Source: Actinophytocola sp. (GTDB lineage Bacteria > Actinomycetota > Actinomycetes > Mycobacteriales > Pseudonocardiaceae). From it: a stretch of 51,632 nt of DNA. Positions 16,903 through 25,129 of the stretch are shown piece by piece; positions within the stretch are counted from its first letter, which is position 1; every line of letters begins with the position of its first letter. The stretch spans positions 1 to 51,632 of the forward strand of contig NZ_WHTD01000043.1 in NCBI RefSeq assembly GCF_009379765.1, given 5' to 3'. The position numbers and the translations under genes are program-made. The notes below the pieces were generated by a model that was given only the letters and a program-made list of their open reading frames with translations, had not been told where the DNA came from and ran no database searches.

Positions 16903-16917
16903 GATCACACGTCGTAG
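16903..16917 (+). repeat. right 15-bp direct repeat at glnA 3' end (putative attR core)
   Basis: GATCACACGTCGTAG is identical to 7372-7386. It contains the glnA stop codon and its last three sense codons (Tyr-Asp-Val), so integration here would leave glnA intact. Confidence 0.6.
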
Positions 16918-18329
16918 TACAGGGCGAACTCGTACGGGTGCGGGCGCAGCCGCAGCGGGTCGATCTCGTTCTCGCGCTTGAAGTCGATCCACGTCTCGAT
17001 CACGTCGGGGGTGAACACGCCACCCTCGAGCAGGAACTCGTGGTCGGCCTCGAGGTTGTCCAGCACGGCGTTCAGCGACGCCGGCACCGTGGCCACGTCC
17101 TTGGCCTCGTCGGGCGGCAGCTCGTAGAGGTCCTTGTCGATCGGCGTGGGCGGCTCGATCTTGTTCTTGATGCCGTCCATGCCGGCCATCACCATCGCCG
17201 AGAACGCCAGGTACGGGTTGCCCGACGAGTCGGGGCAGCGGAACTCGATGCGCTTGGCCTTCGCGTTGTCACCCGTGATCGGGATGCGCACGCACGCCGA
17301 CCGGTTGCGCTGCGAGTACACGAGGTTCACCGGCGCCTCGAAGCCCGGCACGAGCCGGTGGTAGGAGTTCACCGTCGGGTTCGTGAACGCCAGCAGGCTC
17401 GGGGCGTGGTGCAGCAGCCCGCCGATGTAGTGCCGCGCGGAGTCCGACAGCCCGGCGTACCCGGACTCGTCGTAGAACAGCGGCTCGCCGTGCTTCCACA
17501 GCGACTGGTGGCAGTGCATGCCCGACCCGTTGTCACCGAAGAGCGGCTTGGGCATGAACGTCGCGGTCTTGCCGGCGGCCCACGCGGTGTTCTTCACGAT
17601 GTACTTGAACAGCTGCAGGTCGTCCGCGGCGTGCAGCAGCGTGTTGAACTTGTAGTTGATCTCGGCCTGGCCGGCGGTGCCGACCTCGTGGTGCGCGCGC
17701 TCCACGGTGAAGCCGGAGTCGATCAGGTTCAGCGAGATCGCGGCACGCAGGTCGGCGAAGTGGTCCACCGGCGGCACCGGGAAGTAGCCGCTCTTGTACT
17801 TGGTCTTGTAGCCGCGGTTGCCGCCGACCTCGTCGGTGCCGGTGTTCCACCAGCCCTCGACGGAGTCGATCTCGTGGAAGGACCCGTTCTCCGCGCTGTC
17901 GAAGCGCACCGAGTCGAAGATGTAGAACTCGGCCTCGGGACCGAAGTACGCGCTGTCGGCGATGCCCGACTCGTTCAGGTATTCCTCGGCCTTGCGCGCG
18001 ATGTTGCGCGGGTCGCGGCTGTACGCCTCGCGGGTCAGCGGGTCGTGCACGAAGAAGTTGATGTTGAGCGTCTTGTCGGCGCGGAACGGGTCGATCCGGG
18101 CGGTGGCCAGGTCGGGGAGCAGGAGCATGTCCGACTCGTGGATCTGCTGGAACCCGCGCACGGAGGAGCCGTCGAACGCCAGACCCTCGTCGATCGTGCC
18201 CTCGTCGAACGACTGAACCGGCACCGTGAAGTGCTGCATGATGCCCGGCAGGTCGCAGAACCGGACGTCGATGAACTTCACCTCTTCGTCGGAGATGAAA
18301 CTCAGGACCTCGTCGGAAGTGTTGAACAC
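16905..18329 (-). CDS. glnA: glutamine synthetase, type I
   Basis: GlnA makes glutamine from glutamate, ammonia and ATP in a cytoplasmic dodecamer. The 474-residue protein has all type I landmarks: the N-terminal beta-grasp domain (to about residue 105), [10 protein letters not shown] (metal ligands), [12 protein letters not shown] and NRSACVRIP. Near residue 400, [10 protein letters not shown] carries the tyrosine adenylylated by GlnE, so it is the regulated I-beta form. The GTG start ([11 protein letters not shown]) has AAGGAG 9 bases upstream. A GlnR-like box lies 57 bases ahead of the start. The RDD gene is divergent, as in mycobacteria. Its 3' end is one of the island's repeats. Confidence 0.97.
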   Translation of the reverse strand: MFNTSDEVLSFISDEEVKFIDVRFCDLPGIMQHFTVPVQSFDEGTIDEGLAFDGSSVRGFQQIHESDMLLLPDLATARIDPFRADKTLNINFFVHDPLTREAYSRDPRNIARKAEEYLNESGIADSAYFGPEAEFYIFDSVRFDSAENGSFHEIDSVEGWWNTGTDEVGGNRGYKTKYKSGYFPVPPVDHFADLRAAISLNLIDSGFTVERAHHEVGTAGQAEINYKFNTLLHAADDLQLFKYIVKNTAWAAGKTATFMPKPLFGDNGSGMHCHQSLWKHGEPLFYDESGYAGLSDSARHYIGGLLHHAPSLLAFTNPTVNSYHRLVPGFEAPVNLVYSQRNRSACVRIPITGDNAKAKRIEFRCPDSSGNPYLAFSAMVMAGMDGIKNKIEPPTPIDKDLYELPPDEAKDVATVPASLNAVLDNLEADHEFLLEGGVFTPDVIETWIDFKRENEIDPLRLRPHPYEFALYYDV

Positions 18330-18385
18330 GCTGGTTGGCTCCTTACCTCTTGCTCAGACGCTCGCGGCCAAGTTATGAGGGCGGT

Positions 18386-18423
18386 GTTGCCCGGCCATCA
18401 CCCTCATGTTTCGCCGGTGTTAA
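18386..18423 (-). promoter_or_regulatory. GlnR-type operator of glnA
   Basis: Read on the minus strand, the order is TTAAC-n6-GAAAC-n6-GTGAT-n6-GCAAC. This matches the actinobacterial GlnR pattern gTnAc-n6-GaAAc repeated twice, with exact 6-base spacing and one mismatch in three of the four boxes. It lies 57 bases before the glnA start, where GlnR sites are known in streptomycetes. Nitrogen-limited activation is inferred. Confidence 0.7.
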
Positions 18424-18486
18424 CGACGCGGTGTGAGCCCTTGAGCATGCCAGTGAGCAGCGCCGCGCGCACGTGGTCCTACTCTG

Positions 18487-18978
18487 GTGGACGTGAGTAG
18501 GTGGACCGGTTCGTGGTTGTCCGGGCCGAGCGCGGCGCACGATCCCGACGAGCACGCGACGCAGGCGTGGCCCGGTGAGCGGTTGGGGCTGCCGCCGGAG
18601 GGCCCCGGCTCGGTGGCCTCCCGCGGCGCGCGGCTGGTGGCGCTGCTCCTCGACTTCGTGATCGCTGGGTTGGTCACCAGCCTCTTCGTGCGGATGGACA
18701 TCCAGTCACCGGAGGTCATGGGCCACTTCAACCGCTGGGCGATCGCGGTGTGGTTCCTGATCTCGGTCGGTGCGATCTCGCTGTTCGGGTTCACCGCGGG
18801 CATGGCGGCGCTCGGCATCCGCGCGGTGCGCCTCGACGGCACCGCGATGATCGGACCGATTCGCGCCATCCCGCGGGCGGTGCTCACCGCGATCATCATC
18901 CCGGCCGCGATCTGGGACGCCGACGGCAGAGGGCTGCACGACAAGGCAGCCGGAACCATCGTTCTGCGCGTCCGATAG
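18487..18978 (+). CDS. RDD family membrane protein
   Basis: The 163-residue protein has an RDD domain: ASRGARLVALLLDFVIAGLV with the R..D pair in the first membrane segment, a second segment (WAIAVWFLISVGAISLF) and a third near LTAIIIPAAIW, ending in GRGLHDKAAGTIV. The first 45 residues are hydrophilic and cytoplasmic. Its function is unknown; RDD proteins are suspected transporters or membrane partners. It is divergent from glnA and convergent with the DUF4191 gene, the same order as around glnA1 in mycobacteria. Confidence 0.88.
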   Translation: MDVSRWTGSWLSGPSAAHDPDEHATQAWPGERLGLPPEGPGSVASRGARLVALLLDFVIAGLVTSLFVRMDIQSPEVMGHFNRWAIAVWFLISVGAISLFGFTAGMAALGIRAVRLDGTAMIGPIRAIPRAVLTAIIIPAAIWDADGRGLHDKAAGTIVLRVR

Positions 18979-19014
18979 ACCCGCGCGCAGTGGTCGATCC
19001 GGTTCGGCCGGGTG

Positions 19015-19749
19015 TCAGCGGCGGCGCATGGCTCGCTGCACGCTGCGCATCTTGGCGCCCTGCGGCATCGGGCCCTTCGGGAGCTGCGTGCCGGCGCTGC
19101 GGGCGGCCAGTGCGGACATCCGCTTCTCCAGCGCGTCGATCTGCGCCGGCTTCAGGTTGTTGGGCAGCTTCATGATGCGCTGCTGCAGCCTGCGCAGCGG
19201 CACCTGGTTCTCGTCGTTGCCCACCACGAAGTCGTAGATCGGGGTGTCGCCGACGACCCGCGCCATCCGCTTCTTCTCCTGCGCGAGCAGCGTTTTCACC
19301 CGGTGCGGCGCACCCTCGGCGACCAGCACGACGCCGGGACGGCCCAGGACCCGGTGCACGAAGTCGCCCTGGGTGGTGCCGGCGACCGCGGACGTGACGC
19401 GCCAGCGCCCACGCATGTTGTCCAGCGCCCAGCCCGCCGCCCCCGGCTGGCCGTCGGCCTTGCCGTAGACGTTCTTCTGCACCCGGCGGCCGAACAGGAT
19501 GACCGCCGCGAGCAGACCGAAGGCGATGCCCACCGGCAGGAGGAACCACTCGATGCCGACGATGAGGCCCACGCCGAACAACACGCCCGCGACCACCACG
19601 AACGCGCCCAGCATCAGCGGTAGGAGCGCCTTGTCCTCCTTGCGCTGCATGTTGAACGCCTGGAAGATCTGCGACCGCTTGGCCTTGGACGCCGCCTTCC
19701 GAGCCTTCTTCGCCTCGGTGGTCGCCGCCTTGTCCCGCTTCTGAGCCAT
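19015..19749 (-). CDS. DUF4191 membrane protein
   Basis: The 244-residue protein starts MAQKRDKAATTEAKKARKAA, a very basic cytoplasmic head. Two close membrane segments follow (LPLMLGAFVVVAGVLFGVGL and WFLLPVGIAFGLLAAVILFG, about residues 45-90). The soluble tail ends in QRAMRRR. This matches the DUF4191 family found beside glnA and lipA in actinobacteria. Its function is unknown. The frame is open back to 20127, but that extension is antisense to uvrD2 and has no ribosome site. Confidence 0.88.
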   Translation of the reverse strand: MAQKRDKAATTEAKKARKAASKAKRSQIFQAFNMQRKEDKALLPLMLGAFVVVAGVLFGVGLIVGIEWFLLPVGIAFGLLAAVILFGRRVQKNVYGKADGQPGAAGWALDNMRGRWRVTSAVAGTTQGDFVHRVLGRPGVVLVAEGAPHRVKTLLAQEKKRMARVVGDTPIYDFVVGNDENQVPLRRLQQRIMKLPNNLKPAQIDALEKRMSALAARSAGTQLPKGPMPQGAKMRSVQRAMRRR

Positions 19750-19834
19750 AACCCCCAGGATACGGTGCCGCGCCGACGCCTGACTCAGGCCGCCGGCATG
19801 TCCCGCGCCGACGCCGTCGGTCGCTTCTGTCAGG

Positions 19835-21934
19835 ATGCCTCCCATGGCTGGGTGGCGGGTGGAACCGGGGACACAGGAGAACGGACTTCTCGCCGAGCTC
19901 GACCCCGAGCAGCTCGCCGCGGTCCAGGCACCGCGAGGGCCCGTGTGCGTGCTCGCGGGCGCCGGCACCGGCAAGACCCGCACGATCGTGCATCGCATCG
20001 CGCAGCTCATCCACAACGGGCACGTCTCCGCGGGCCAGGTGCTCGCCGTGACGTTCACGGCGCGGGCCGCGGGCCAGCTGCGCACCCGGCTGCGCGGGCT
20101 CGGCGTGCACGGTGCCCAGGCCCGCACCTTCCACGCCGCCGCGCTGCGCCAGCTCCGCTACTTCTGGCCGCGAGTGGTCGGCGGCCCGCAGTGGGACCTG
20201 CTCGACAGCAAGCTGCGCGTGGTCAGCCAGGCCGCGCACCGGGCGGGCGCCGGCACCGAGTCGGAGGTGCTCCGCGACCTCGCCACCGAGATCGAGTGGG
20301 CCAAGGCGTCGATGGTCGCCCCGGACGACTACGCCGTGGCCGCAGGCAAGGCGCTGCGCCAGCCGCCGGCGCCGGTCGAGCTCGTGGCGAGCGTGTACCG
20401 GTGGTACGAGTCGTTCAAGACCAAGGCCAACCTGCTGGACTTCGACGACCTGCTGCTGCACACGGCCGCCGCGCTGGACGAGCACGCCGTGGTCGCCGAG
20501 GAGTTCCGCGACCGCTACCGCTGCTTCGTCGTCGACGAGTACCAGGACGTCACCCCGCTGCAGCAGCGCGTGCTGGACGCGTGGCTGGGGGATCGGGACG
20601 ACCTGACCGTGGTCGGCGACGCGAACCAGACGATCTACTCCTTCGCGGGTGCGTCGCCGCGCCCGTTGCTCGGCTTCACCCGCCGGTTCCCCAACGCGAC
20701 GGTCGTGCGGCTGGAGCGGGACTACCGGTCGACACCGGAGGTCGTGTCGCTCGCCAACCGGGTGATCGGTGCCGCGCGGGACCGGCCGGCCGGGTCGCGG
20801 CTGACGCTGGTCGGCCAGAGGGAGCCAGGGCCGCAGCCGACGTTCGCCGAGTACGACGACGAGCCTGCCGAGGCCGCCGCGGTCGCACGGCGGATCAGCG
20901 AGCTGCTCGACGCGGGCACGCCGGCCAGCGAGATCGCCGTGCTGTACCGGGTCAACGCGCAGTCGGAAACCTACGAGCAGGCGCTGTCCGAGCTGGACAT
21001 CCCGTACCTGCTGCGTGGCGGCGAGCGGTTCTTCGCGCGGGCCGAGGTGCGCCAGGCCACGATCGCGCTGCGCACGGCCGCCTCGGCCGGGCCGACCGGT
21101 GAGCTGCCCAAGCTCGTGCGCGAGCTGCTCGAACCGCTCGGCCTCACCGCCGACCCACCGGCGGGCGGCGCGGCGCGCGAGCGGTGGGCGTCGCTGCTCG
21201 CGCTGGTCGAGCTGGCGGAGGAGCTGTCCGCCGCGGTCGAGGGAGCCGACCTCGCGCAGTACGTCGCCGAGCTCGACATGCGGGCCCGCGCTCAGCACCC
21301 GCCGACGGTCGAGGGCGTGACGCTCGCGTCGCTGCACGCGGCCAAGGGCCTGGAGTGGGACGCGGTGTTCCTCGTGGGGCTGGTCGAGGGCACAGTGCCG
21401 ATCCAGCATGCGGACGGCAACGACGCGGCGGTCGAGGAGGAGCGGCGGCTGCTGTACGTCGGCGTGACCCGGGCGCGGAGGCACCTGTCGCTGTCCTGGG
21501 CGCTCGCCCGGGCCGACGGCGGGCGCCGGAACCGTCGGCGGAGCCGGTTTCTCTATGGGCTGATTCCCGAGGACCACCCGAGCGCGCGGACGGCGCGGTC
21601 CCGGCAGCAGCGGGACGGCTCGGCGGCCGCACCGCGGTGCCGGGTCTGTGGCGGACCGCTGCTCGACGCGGCGGCGGTGAAGCTCGGCCGGTGCGCGAGC
21701 TGCCCGGCCGATCTGGACGAAGAACTGCTGGCCAGGCTCAAGGAATGGCGGGCGAAGCGGGCCCGCGCGCTGAAGGTGCCGGCCTACGTCGTGTTCACCG
21801 ACGCGACGCTGATGGCGATCGCCGAGCAGCGGCCGCTGGACACCGCGGGCCTGGTCGCGATCGCCGGTATCGGGGCGAGCAAACTGGACAAGTTCGGCAC
21901 CGAGGTGCTCTCCTTGCTACGCACCAGCGGGTGA
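19835..21934 (+). CDS. uvrD2: ATP-dependent DNA helicase UvrD2
   Basis: This SF1A helicase unwinds DNA 3' to 5' in repair. The 699-residue protein has AGAGTGKT (Walker A), [16 protein letters not shown] (motif II), [13 protein letters not shown] (motif III), [19 protein letters not shown] (motif V) and [11 protein letters not shown] (motif VI). The tail has a CRVC...CASC tetracysteine motif near residue 610 and a C-terminal HRDC domain, the layout known for mycobacterial UvrD2. As in mycobacteria, whiB7 is next to it. The first ATG (MPPMAGW) is used; the second ATG (MAGW, three codons on) is equally possible. Confidence 0.94.
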   Translation: MPPMAGWRVEPGTQENGLLAELDPEQLAAVQAPRGPVCVLAGAGTGKTRTIVHRIAQLIHNGHVSAGQVLAVTFTARAAGQLRTRLRGLGVHGAQARTFHAAALRQLRYFWPRVVGGPQWDLLDSKLRVVSQAAHRAGAGTESEVLRDLATEIEWAKASMVAPDDYAVAAGKALRQPPAPVELVASVYRWYESFKTKANLLDFDDLLLHTAAALDEHAVVAEEFRDRYRCFVVDEYQDVTPLQQRVLDAWLGDRDDLTVVGDANQTIYSFAGASPRPLLGFTRRFPNATVVRLERDYRSTPEVVSLANRVIGAARDRPAGSRLTLVGQREPGPQPTFAEYDDEPAEAAAVARRISELLDAGTPASEIAVLYRVNAQSETYEQALSELDIPYLLRGGERFFARAEVRQATIALRTAASAGPTGELPKLVRELLEPLGLTADPPAGGAARERWASLLALVELAEELSAAVEGADLAQYVAELDMRARAQHPPTVEGVTLASLHAAKGLEWDAVFLVGLVEGTVPIQHADGNDAAVEEERRLLYVGVTRARRHLSLSWALARADGGRRNRRRSRFLYGLIPEDHPSARTARSRQQRDGSAAAPRCRVCGGPLLDAAAVKLGRCASCPADLDEELLARLKEWRAKRARALKVPAYVVFTDATLMAIAEQRPLDTAGLVAIAGIGASKLDKFGTEVLSLLRTSG

Positions 21935-21962
21935 CCCCGTAACAGTTCTCGAGGAAGTCCCG

Positions 21963-22001
21963 AAAAACCTGTTGCAAGGGTGTGCTGCGGGCTAATAGCC
22001 T
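21963..22001 (+). promoter_or_regulatory. candidate WhiB7-dependent promoter of the whiB7 leader
   Basis: An AAAAA run (21963-21967) lies just upstream of a TTGCAA -35 (21972-21977), and TAGCCT (21996-22001) is a -10 box at 18-base spacing. An AT-rich patch against the -35 is the hallmark of promoters activated by WhiB7 with SigA. The site therefore suggests autoregulation. Confidence 0.55.
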
Positions 22002-22057
22002 GCATGTGCAGGGCAGAACTGCCCGAGAGATCTTCGGACGACTAAGGAGGTGGCCCG

Positions 22058-22288
22058 GTGAACGGAATCATGATCAGCCGCACCGCTGGCTACCCCATGC
22101 CCATGTCCGGGGCCACTGCTGTGTCGGTGATCAACCAGGCGAAGCCGTCGACGTTTGTCGGGCCGAAGCACGCCAAGCGTGAGCGGTTCAGCGCCGCTGC
22201 CGCCGTCAGGCTGATCGTCCGAACGCAGACCGCAATTGCCGATCTCCCGTGCGATATGTCCGCTACGACTTCTGAGCGAAGAACTTGA
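22058..22288 (+). CDS. upstream ORF in the whiB7 leader (76 codons)
   Basis: A 76-residue frame starts at GTG 22058 with a strong AAGGAGG 7 bases upstream (22044-22050). The peptide (MNGIMISRTAGYPMPMSG at its head, SATTSERRT at its end) matches no family I know. Its stop codon lies inside a hairpin (22283-22301), 22 bases before an intrinsic terminator. In this position its translation could sense ribosome-blocking drugs and decide whether transcription reaches whiB7. The frame may work as a regulatory leader rather than a functional protein. Confidence 0.7.
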   Translation: MNGIMISRTAGYPMPMSGATAVSVINQAKPSTFVGPKHAKRERFSAAAAVRLIVRTQTAIADLPCDMSATTSERRT

Positions 22289-22301
22289 CGCCCCGTCAAG
22301 T
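22283..22301 (+). promoter_or_regulatory. hairpin spanning the upstream-ORF stop codon
   Basis: ACTTGACG-CCC-CGTCAAGT forms an 8-bp stem with a 3-base loop. The upstream ORF's TGA (22286-22288) lies in the left arm, so a terminating ribosome would melt it. It is probably one element of the whiB7 attenuator. Confidence 0.6.
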
Positions 22302-22310
22302 CGCCAGGCT

Positions 22311-22360
22311 CACGAAGGCCGCGGACCCGTACATCGGATCCGCGGCCTTCGTGTTTTTTC
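22311..22360 (+). terminator. intrinsic attenuator terminator upstream of whiB7
   Basis: A perfect 15-bp stem (22311-22325 with 22339-22353) is followed by TTTTTT. This is the strongest textbook terminator in the window, yet it lies within the leader, 58 bases before the whiB7 start. Conditional read-through is the expected control. Confidence 0.88.
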
Positions 22361-22417
22361 AGGTACACCAACGGAAAACCGCGAAACAGGTAGCAACGAG
22401 AACAGGAGTTCCAAGTC

Positions 22418-22804
22418 ATGTCTACCGCGACTGTCCCACTGTCCAGTGGGGCACTTCCGGACCTGCTCAGACCTGGTGGGCTCGGCGTGAGCGACCTGCT
22501 CGACGTCGCCCCCTCGGCGGGGCTGGACCTCCCCTGCAGATCGGGCAGCAACCCCGACCTGTGGTTCGCCGACACTCCCGCCGATCTCGAGCGGGCGAAG
22601 GAGCTCTGCCTGGACTGCCCGGTCCGGACCGAGTGCCTCGCCGGCGCGCTGGCCCGGCAGGAGCCCTGGGGTGTGTGGGGCGGCGAGATCTTCGAGCGTG
22701 GCGCGGTCATCGCCCGCAAGCGGCCTCGGGGCCGTCCGCGCAAGGAGGACGTCGCTCGTGAGGCGGCCGAGCGTGCCGCCCGCGCCCAGGAGGCAGCCGC
22801 ATGA
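22418..22804 (+). CDS. whiB7: WhiB-family regulator WhiB7
   Basis: WhiB7 is an iron-sulfur regulator that activates intrinsic antibiotic-resistance genes together with SigA. The 128-residue protein has four cysteines (LPCRSG, then CLDCPVRTEC), the GVWGGE turn, and the C-terminal AT-hook RGRPRKED that marks WhiB7 among WhiB proteins. It starts at ATG 22418 with AGGAG upstream. It lies directly after uvrD2, as in mycobacteria, and behind a long leader with an upstream ORF and terminator. The small downstream gene overlaps its stop codon. Confidence 0.95.
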   Translation: MSTATVPLSSGALPDLLRPGGLGVSDLLDVAPSAGLDLPCRSGSNPDLWFADTPADLERAKELCLDCPVRTECLAGALARQEPWGVWGGEIFERGAVIARKRPRGRPRKEDVAREAAERAARAQEAAA

Positions 22805-23028
22805 ACTCGACAGTGACCGACCCGATGACCGACCTGATGACCGACGTTCGCCCGAATGGGAGCAAGACAATGTTGATCTACGAAAATCTCGCGAGAGAAC
22901 GAATGCGTGAGGCGGAACAGGCCGCGGAGCACGCCCGCCTGGTCCGCCGGTTGAGCTCGGCCCGACGCTGGGAACGGCTGTCGGCCTGGGCGGCCAGACG
23001 CGCCAAGCGCGCGAACGACCTCCTCTGA
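22801..23028 (+). CDS. small conserved basic protein coupled to whiB7
   Basis: The 75-residue protein starts at an ATG that overlaps the whiB7 stop (ATGA), with AGGAGG inside the whiB7 tail, so translation is coupled. The core LIYENLARERMREAEQAAEH and the helical, arginine-rich rest resemble small hypothetical proteins common in actinobacteria. A start at MLIYENL, 23 codons on, is also possible. No domain or function is recognised. A terminator follows at 23050. Confidence 0.75.
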   Translation: MNSTVTDPMTDLMTDVRPNGSKTMLIYENLARERMREAEQAAEHARLVRRLSSARRWERLSAWAARRAKRANDLL

Positions 23029-23049
23029 GCACGACCGGATCCTTCTCAC

Positions 23050-23084
23050 AACCGCCCGTCACCCTCCTTGGGTGGCGGGCGGTT
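23050..23084 (+). terminator. terminator after the whiB7 operon
   Basis: A 15-bp stem with one G-T pair (23050-23064 with 23070-23084) and a 5-base loop lies 21 bases after the small gene. The next 260 bases, up to the DUF742 gene, hold no supported gene. Confidence 0.8.
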
Positions 23085-23345
23085 CGCCACTCCAGGGTTC
23101 GTTGTCGTGGGTCCATGTCCCGCGGCGAAGCGGGTGGCCGACGGCTTCGCCACGCCATGCACGGGCCCGCGGGGTCGGCGCACATCGCCGGCCGTGGGCT
23201 CGACCCGGATTCCCGGTGGTGTGTCGGCACGTGTCATGGCTGTGGAATGCGTCGGTAACGCGGACGTCACCGAACGCGACCGGATCGGTCGTAAGGTGTC
23301 GGGTTGGTTCGACCTCAGACCCGGGACTCTCAACGGGACGGCGCA

Positions 23346-24248
23346 GTGGCGACACGTGACGACGGCGGTTCGAGAAAGGCGTCATCCGGCGGTCGCCGGC
23401 GCCTGGCGAAGGCTCCACGAACGAGCGGTGTCGGCCGCACCGGTGCCCGGTTCCCGTCCGCCGCGACCGTCGGCGAGCCTGAGCCCGAGCCGGACATCGT
23501 GGCGTCGTCGGCGGACCTCGGCGCCGCCGAGGACGCCGCGGAGGACGCCGAGGTGGGTCGAACCGGTGCGCGTTTCGGGCCGTACTCGGTGCGCAAGCCC
23601 AAACGTGGCAAGCCTTCCGAGCCCGGGGCCCCCGCCCCCGCCCCTCCCTCCACCTCCTCCTCCGTTGTTGGCGCCGGCTCCGCGTTCGGGCGCGACGGGA
23701 CCGGGCGGCCCACTCGTGGACCCGACCATCGTGTGCAGGGTTCAGACCTCGTTCGACGTGGTCCGGACCACGGTGGGTGGTCAGGCAGCCCTCGGCCGTC
23801 GCCTCGGGAGCGGGGGGCGTTGTCGATCGACCCGCACGGGGTGGCGCCGTTGGGCGGGACTCGGCCGGACGGTCGGCCGTCCGTCCCGGCGCACGCCGAG
23901 CGATCGGAGCTGCCCTGGGCGTCGGCCATCGTTCGGCCCTACGCGCACACCGGTGGTCGTACCCGGTCCAGCTATGACCTCGCCATGGAGGCATTGATCT
24001 CCACCAGCCGCTGGATCCCTCCCGAGGAGACCACGCCGCAACGCCGGATGATCATGGAGCTCTGCGCTCGGCCGAGGTCGGTCGCCGAGGTCGCCGCCCT
24101 GCTGTCGGTGCCGCTCGGCGTCGCGCGGGTTCTGCTCGGCGATCTCGCCACCGATGGCTCGGTCATCGGATGCATCGGGTGCTGGTCGGCCTTCGCCGCT
24201 TGTGATGCGCCGGCCCACTACCGTCGCGTCCATGGCGCACACACATGA
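23346..24248 (+). CDS. DUF742 domain protein, probable C-terminal frameshift
   Basis: The 300-residue frame has a long low-complexity front (Arg, Pro, Glu; the VGRTGARF phrase occurs twice) and a C-terminal DUF742 domain, about residues 200-275 (VRPYAHTGGRTRSSYDLAME, then ARPRSVAEVAALLSVPLGVA, a winged-helix-like part). DUF742 proteins work with roadblock and GTPase partners in actinobacterial signalling, but no such partners lie nearby. After TDGSV the frame reads an atypical tail (IGCIGCWSAFAACD). The +1 frame instead reads RMHRVLVGLRRL and stops at 24205, the normal family ending. A 1-base loss near 24165-24172 is likely. The start (GTG 23346) is uncertain. Confidence 0.6.
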   Translation: MATRDDGGSRKASSGGRRRLAKAPRTSGVGRTGARFPSAATVGEPEPEPDIVASSADLGAAEDAAEDAEVGRTGARFGPYSVRKPKRGKPSEPGAPAPAPPSTSSSVVGAGSAFGRDGTGRPTRGPDHRVQGSDLVRRGPDHGGWSGSPRPSPRERGALSIDPHGVAPLGGTRPDGRPSVPAHAERSELPWASAIVRPYAHTGGRTRSSYDLAMEALISTSRWIPPEETTPQRRMIMELCARPRSVAEVAALLSVPLGVARVLLGDLATDGSVIGCIGCWSAFAACDAPAHYRRVHGAHT

Positions 24249-25113
24249 CGGCATCGACTGGACGGAACGACTCGCCGGGCTTCGGCGCGCCGACGAGCGG
24301 GACGCCGAGCCCAACCTGCGGACCGCGGAGCGGCTGGTCGACCTGGTGAGTTCTGGTGGGTCTCCTCCTGTCGTGATGGACATCGGCTCCGGTGCCGGTG
24401 GCATGAGCATCGCGTTCGCGACCGCGCTCGCCGCTCGCGGCGGCGGCAGAGTGGTGCTCGCCGACGCGGTGGACGTGCTGCTCTCGGCCGCGGTCGAGAG
24501 CACCCGGGCCGCGGCCGGCGACTCTGTACAGGTGGAGTCCGTGCACATCGACGCCGCCGACGAGAACCTGCCCGACGTGTTGCCCGCGGCCGACCTGGTG
24601 TGGGCGTCACGGGTGGTGCATCACCTCCCCGACCAACAAAAGGCCATCGACCGGCTGGCCCAGGTGTTGGCCCCTGGCGGATGGCTCGCGCTGAGCGAAG
24701 GCGGCCTGGCGACCCGATGCCTGCCGTGGGATCTCGGCATCGGCGAGCCAGGCCTCGGGAGCCGGCTGACCGCCGCTGGGGACGCCTGGTTCGTGCAGAT
24801 GCGCGCGGAGATGCCGGGGTCCGTGTCGCTGCCGGTGGGGTGGACCAGCGCGCTTGCCGCCGCCGGCTTGGTGGACACCACGTCGTTCAGCTTTCTGATC
24901 GACCTGCCCGCCCCGGTGCCCGAGAAGGTCCGACTGTCCGTTGTGGACTGGTTGGCCTGGATGTCGGGGGTGGGCGAGGACGCCCTGAGCGAGTCGGATC
25001 GCCAGGTGGTGCAACGGTTGCTGGATCCGGACGACGAGGCATACGTCGCCAGGCGTGACGACGTGTTCGTGCTCGGCGCGTCGACAGTCCATCTTGGACG
25101 ACGTGACGCGTGA
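24232..25113 (+). CDS. class I SAM-dependent methyltransferase
   Basis: The 293-residue protein has a Rossmann methyltransferase domain in its first 170 residues. Motif I is VVMDIGSGAGGMSIAF; later landmarks are ADLVWASRVVHHLPD and LAPGGWLALSEGG, which are typical of small-molecule methyltransferases. The C-terminal third is a helical family-specific region. The substrate is unknown. ATG 24232 is used (MAHTHDGIDW); it lies 26 bases past the likely true end of the DUF742 gene. Confidence 0.85.
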   Translation: MAHTHDGIDWTERLAGLRRADERDAEPNLRTAERLVDLVSSGGSPPVVMDIGSGAGGMSIAFATALAARGGGRVVLADAVDVLLSAAVESTRAAAGDSVQVESVHIDAADENLPDVLPAADLVWASRVVHHLPDQQKAIDRLAQVLAPGGWLALSEGGLATRCLPWDLGIGEPGLGSRLTAAGDAWFVQMRAEMPGSVSLPVGWTSALAAAGLVDTTSFSFLIDLPAPVPEKVRLSVVDWLAWMSGVGEDALSESDRQVVQRLLDPDDEAYVARRDDVFVLGASTVHLGRRDA

Positions 25114-25129
25114 CGTAGGCTTGTGCGCC

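Larger units (their letters stand above)
7372..16917. mobile_element. putative defence island without integrase
   Basis: A 9.5-kb segment lies between two copies of GATCACACGTCGTAG (7372-7386 and 16903-16917). The right copy covers the glnA stop and last codons (Tyr-Asp-Val-stop on the minus strand). Just inside lie near-identical 22-bp repeats (7494-7515 and 16829-16850). The content is one leftward defence operon. Base composition is visibly less GC-rich than both flanks. glnE and glnA, direct neighbours in mycobacteria, are separated by it. No recombinase, excisionase or transfer gene is visible, so if mobile it must be moved in trans or be decayed. The boundaries are inferred. Confidence 0.6.
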
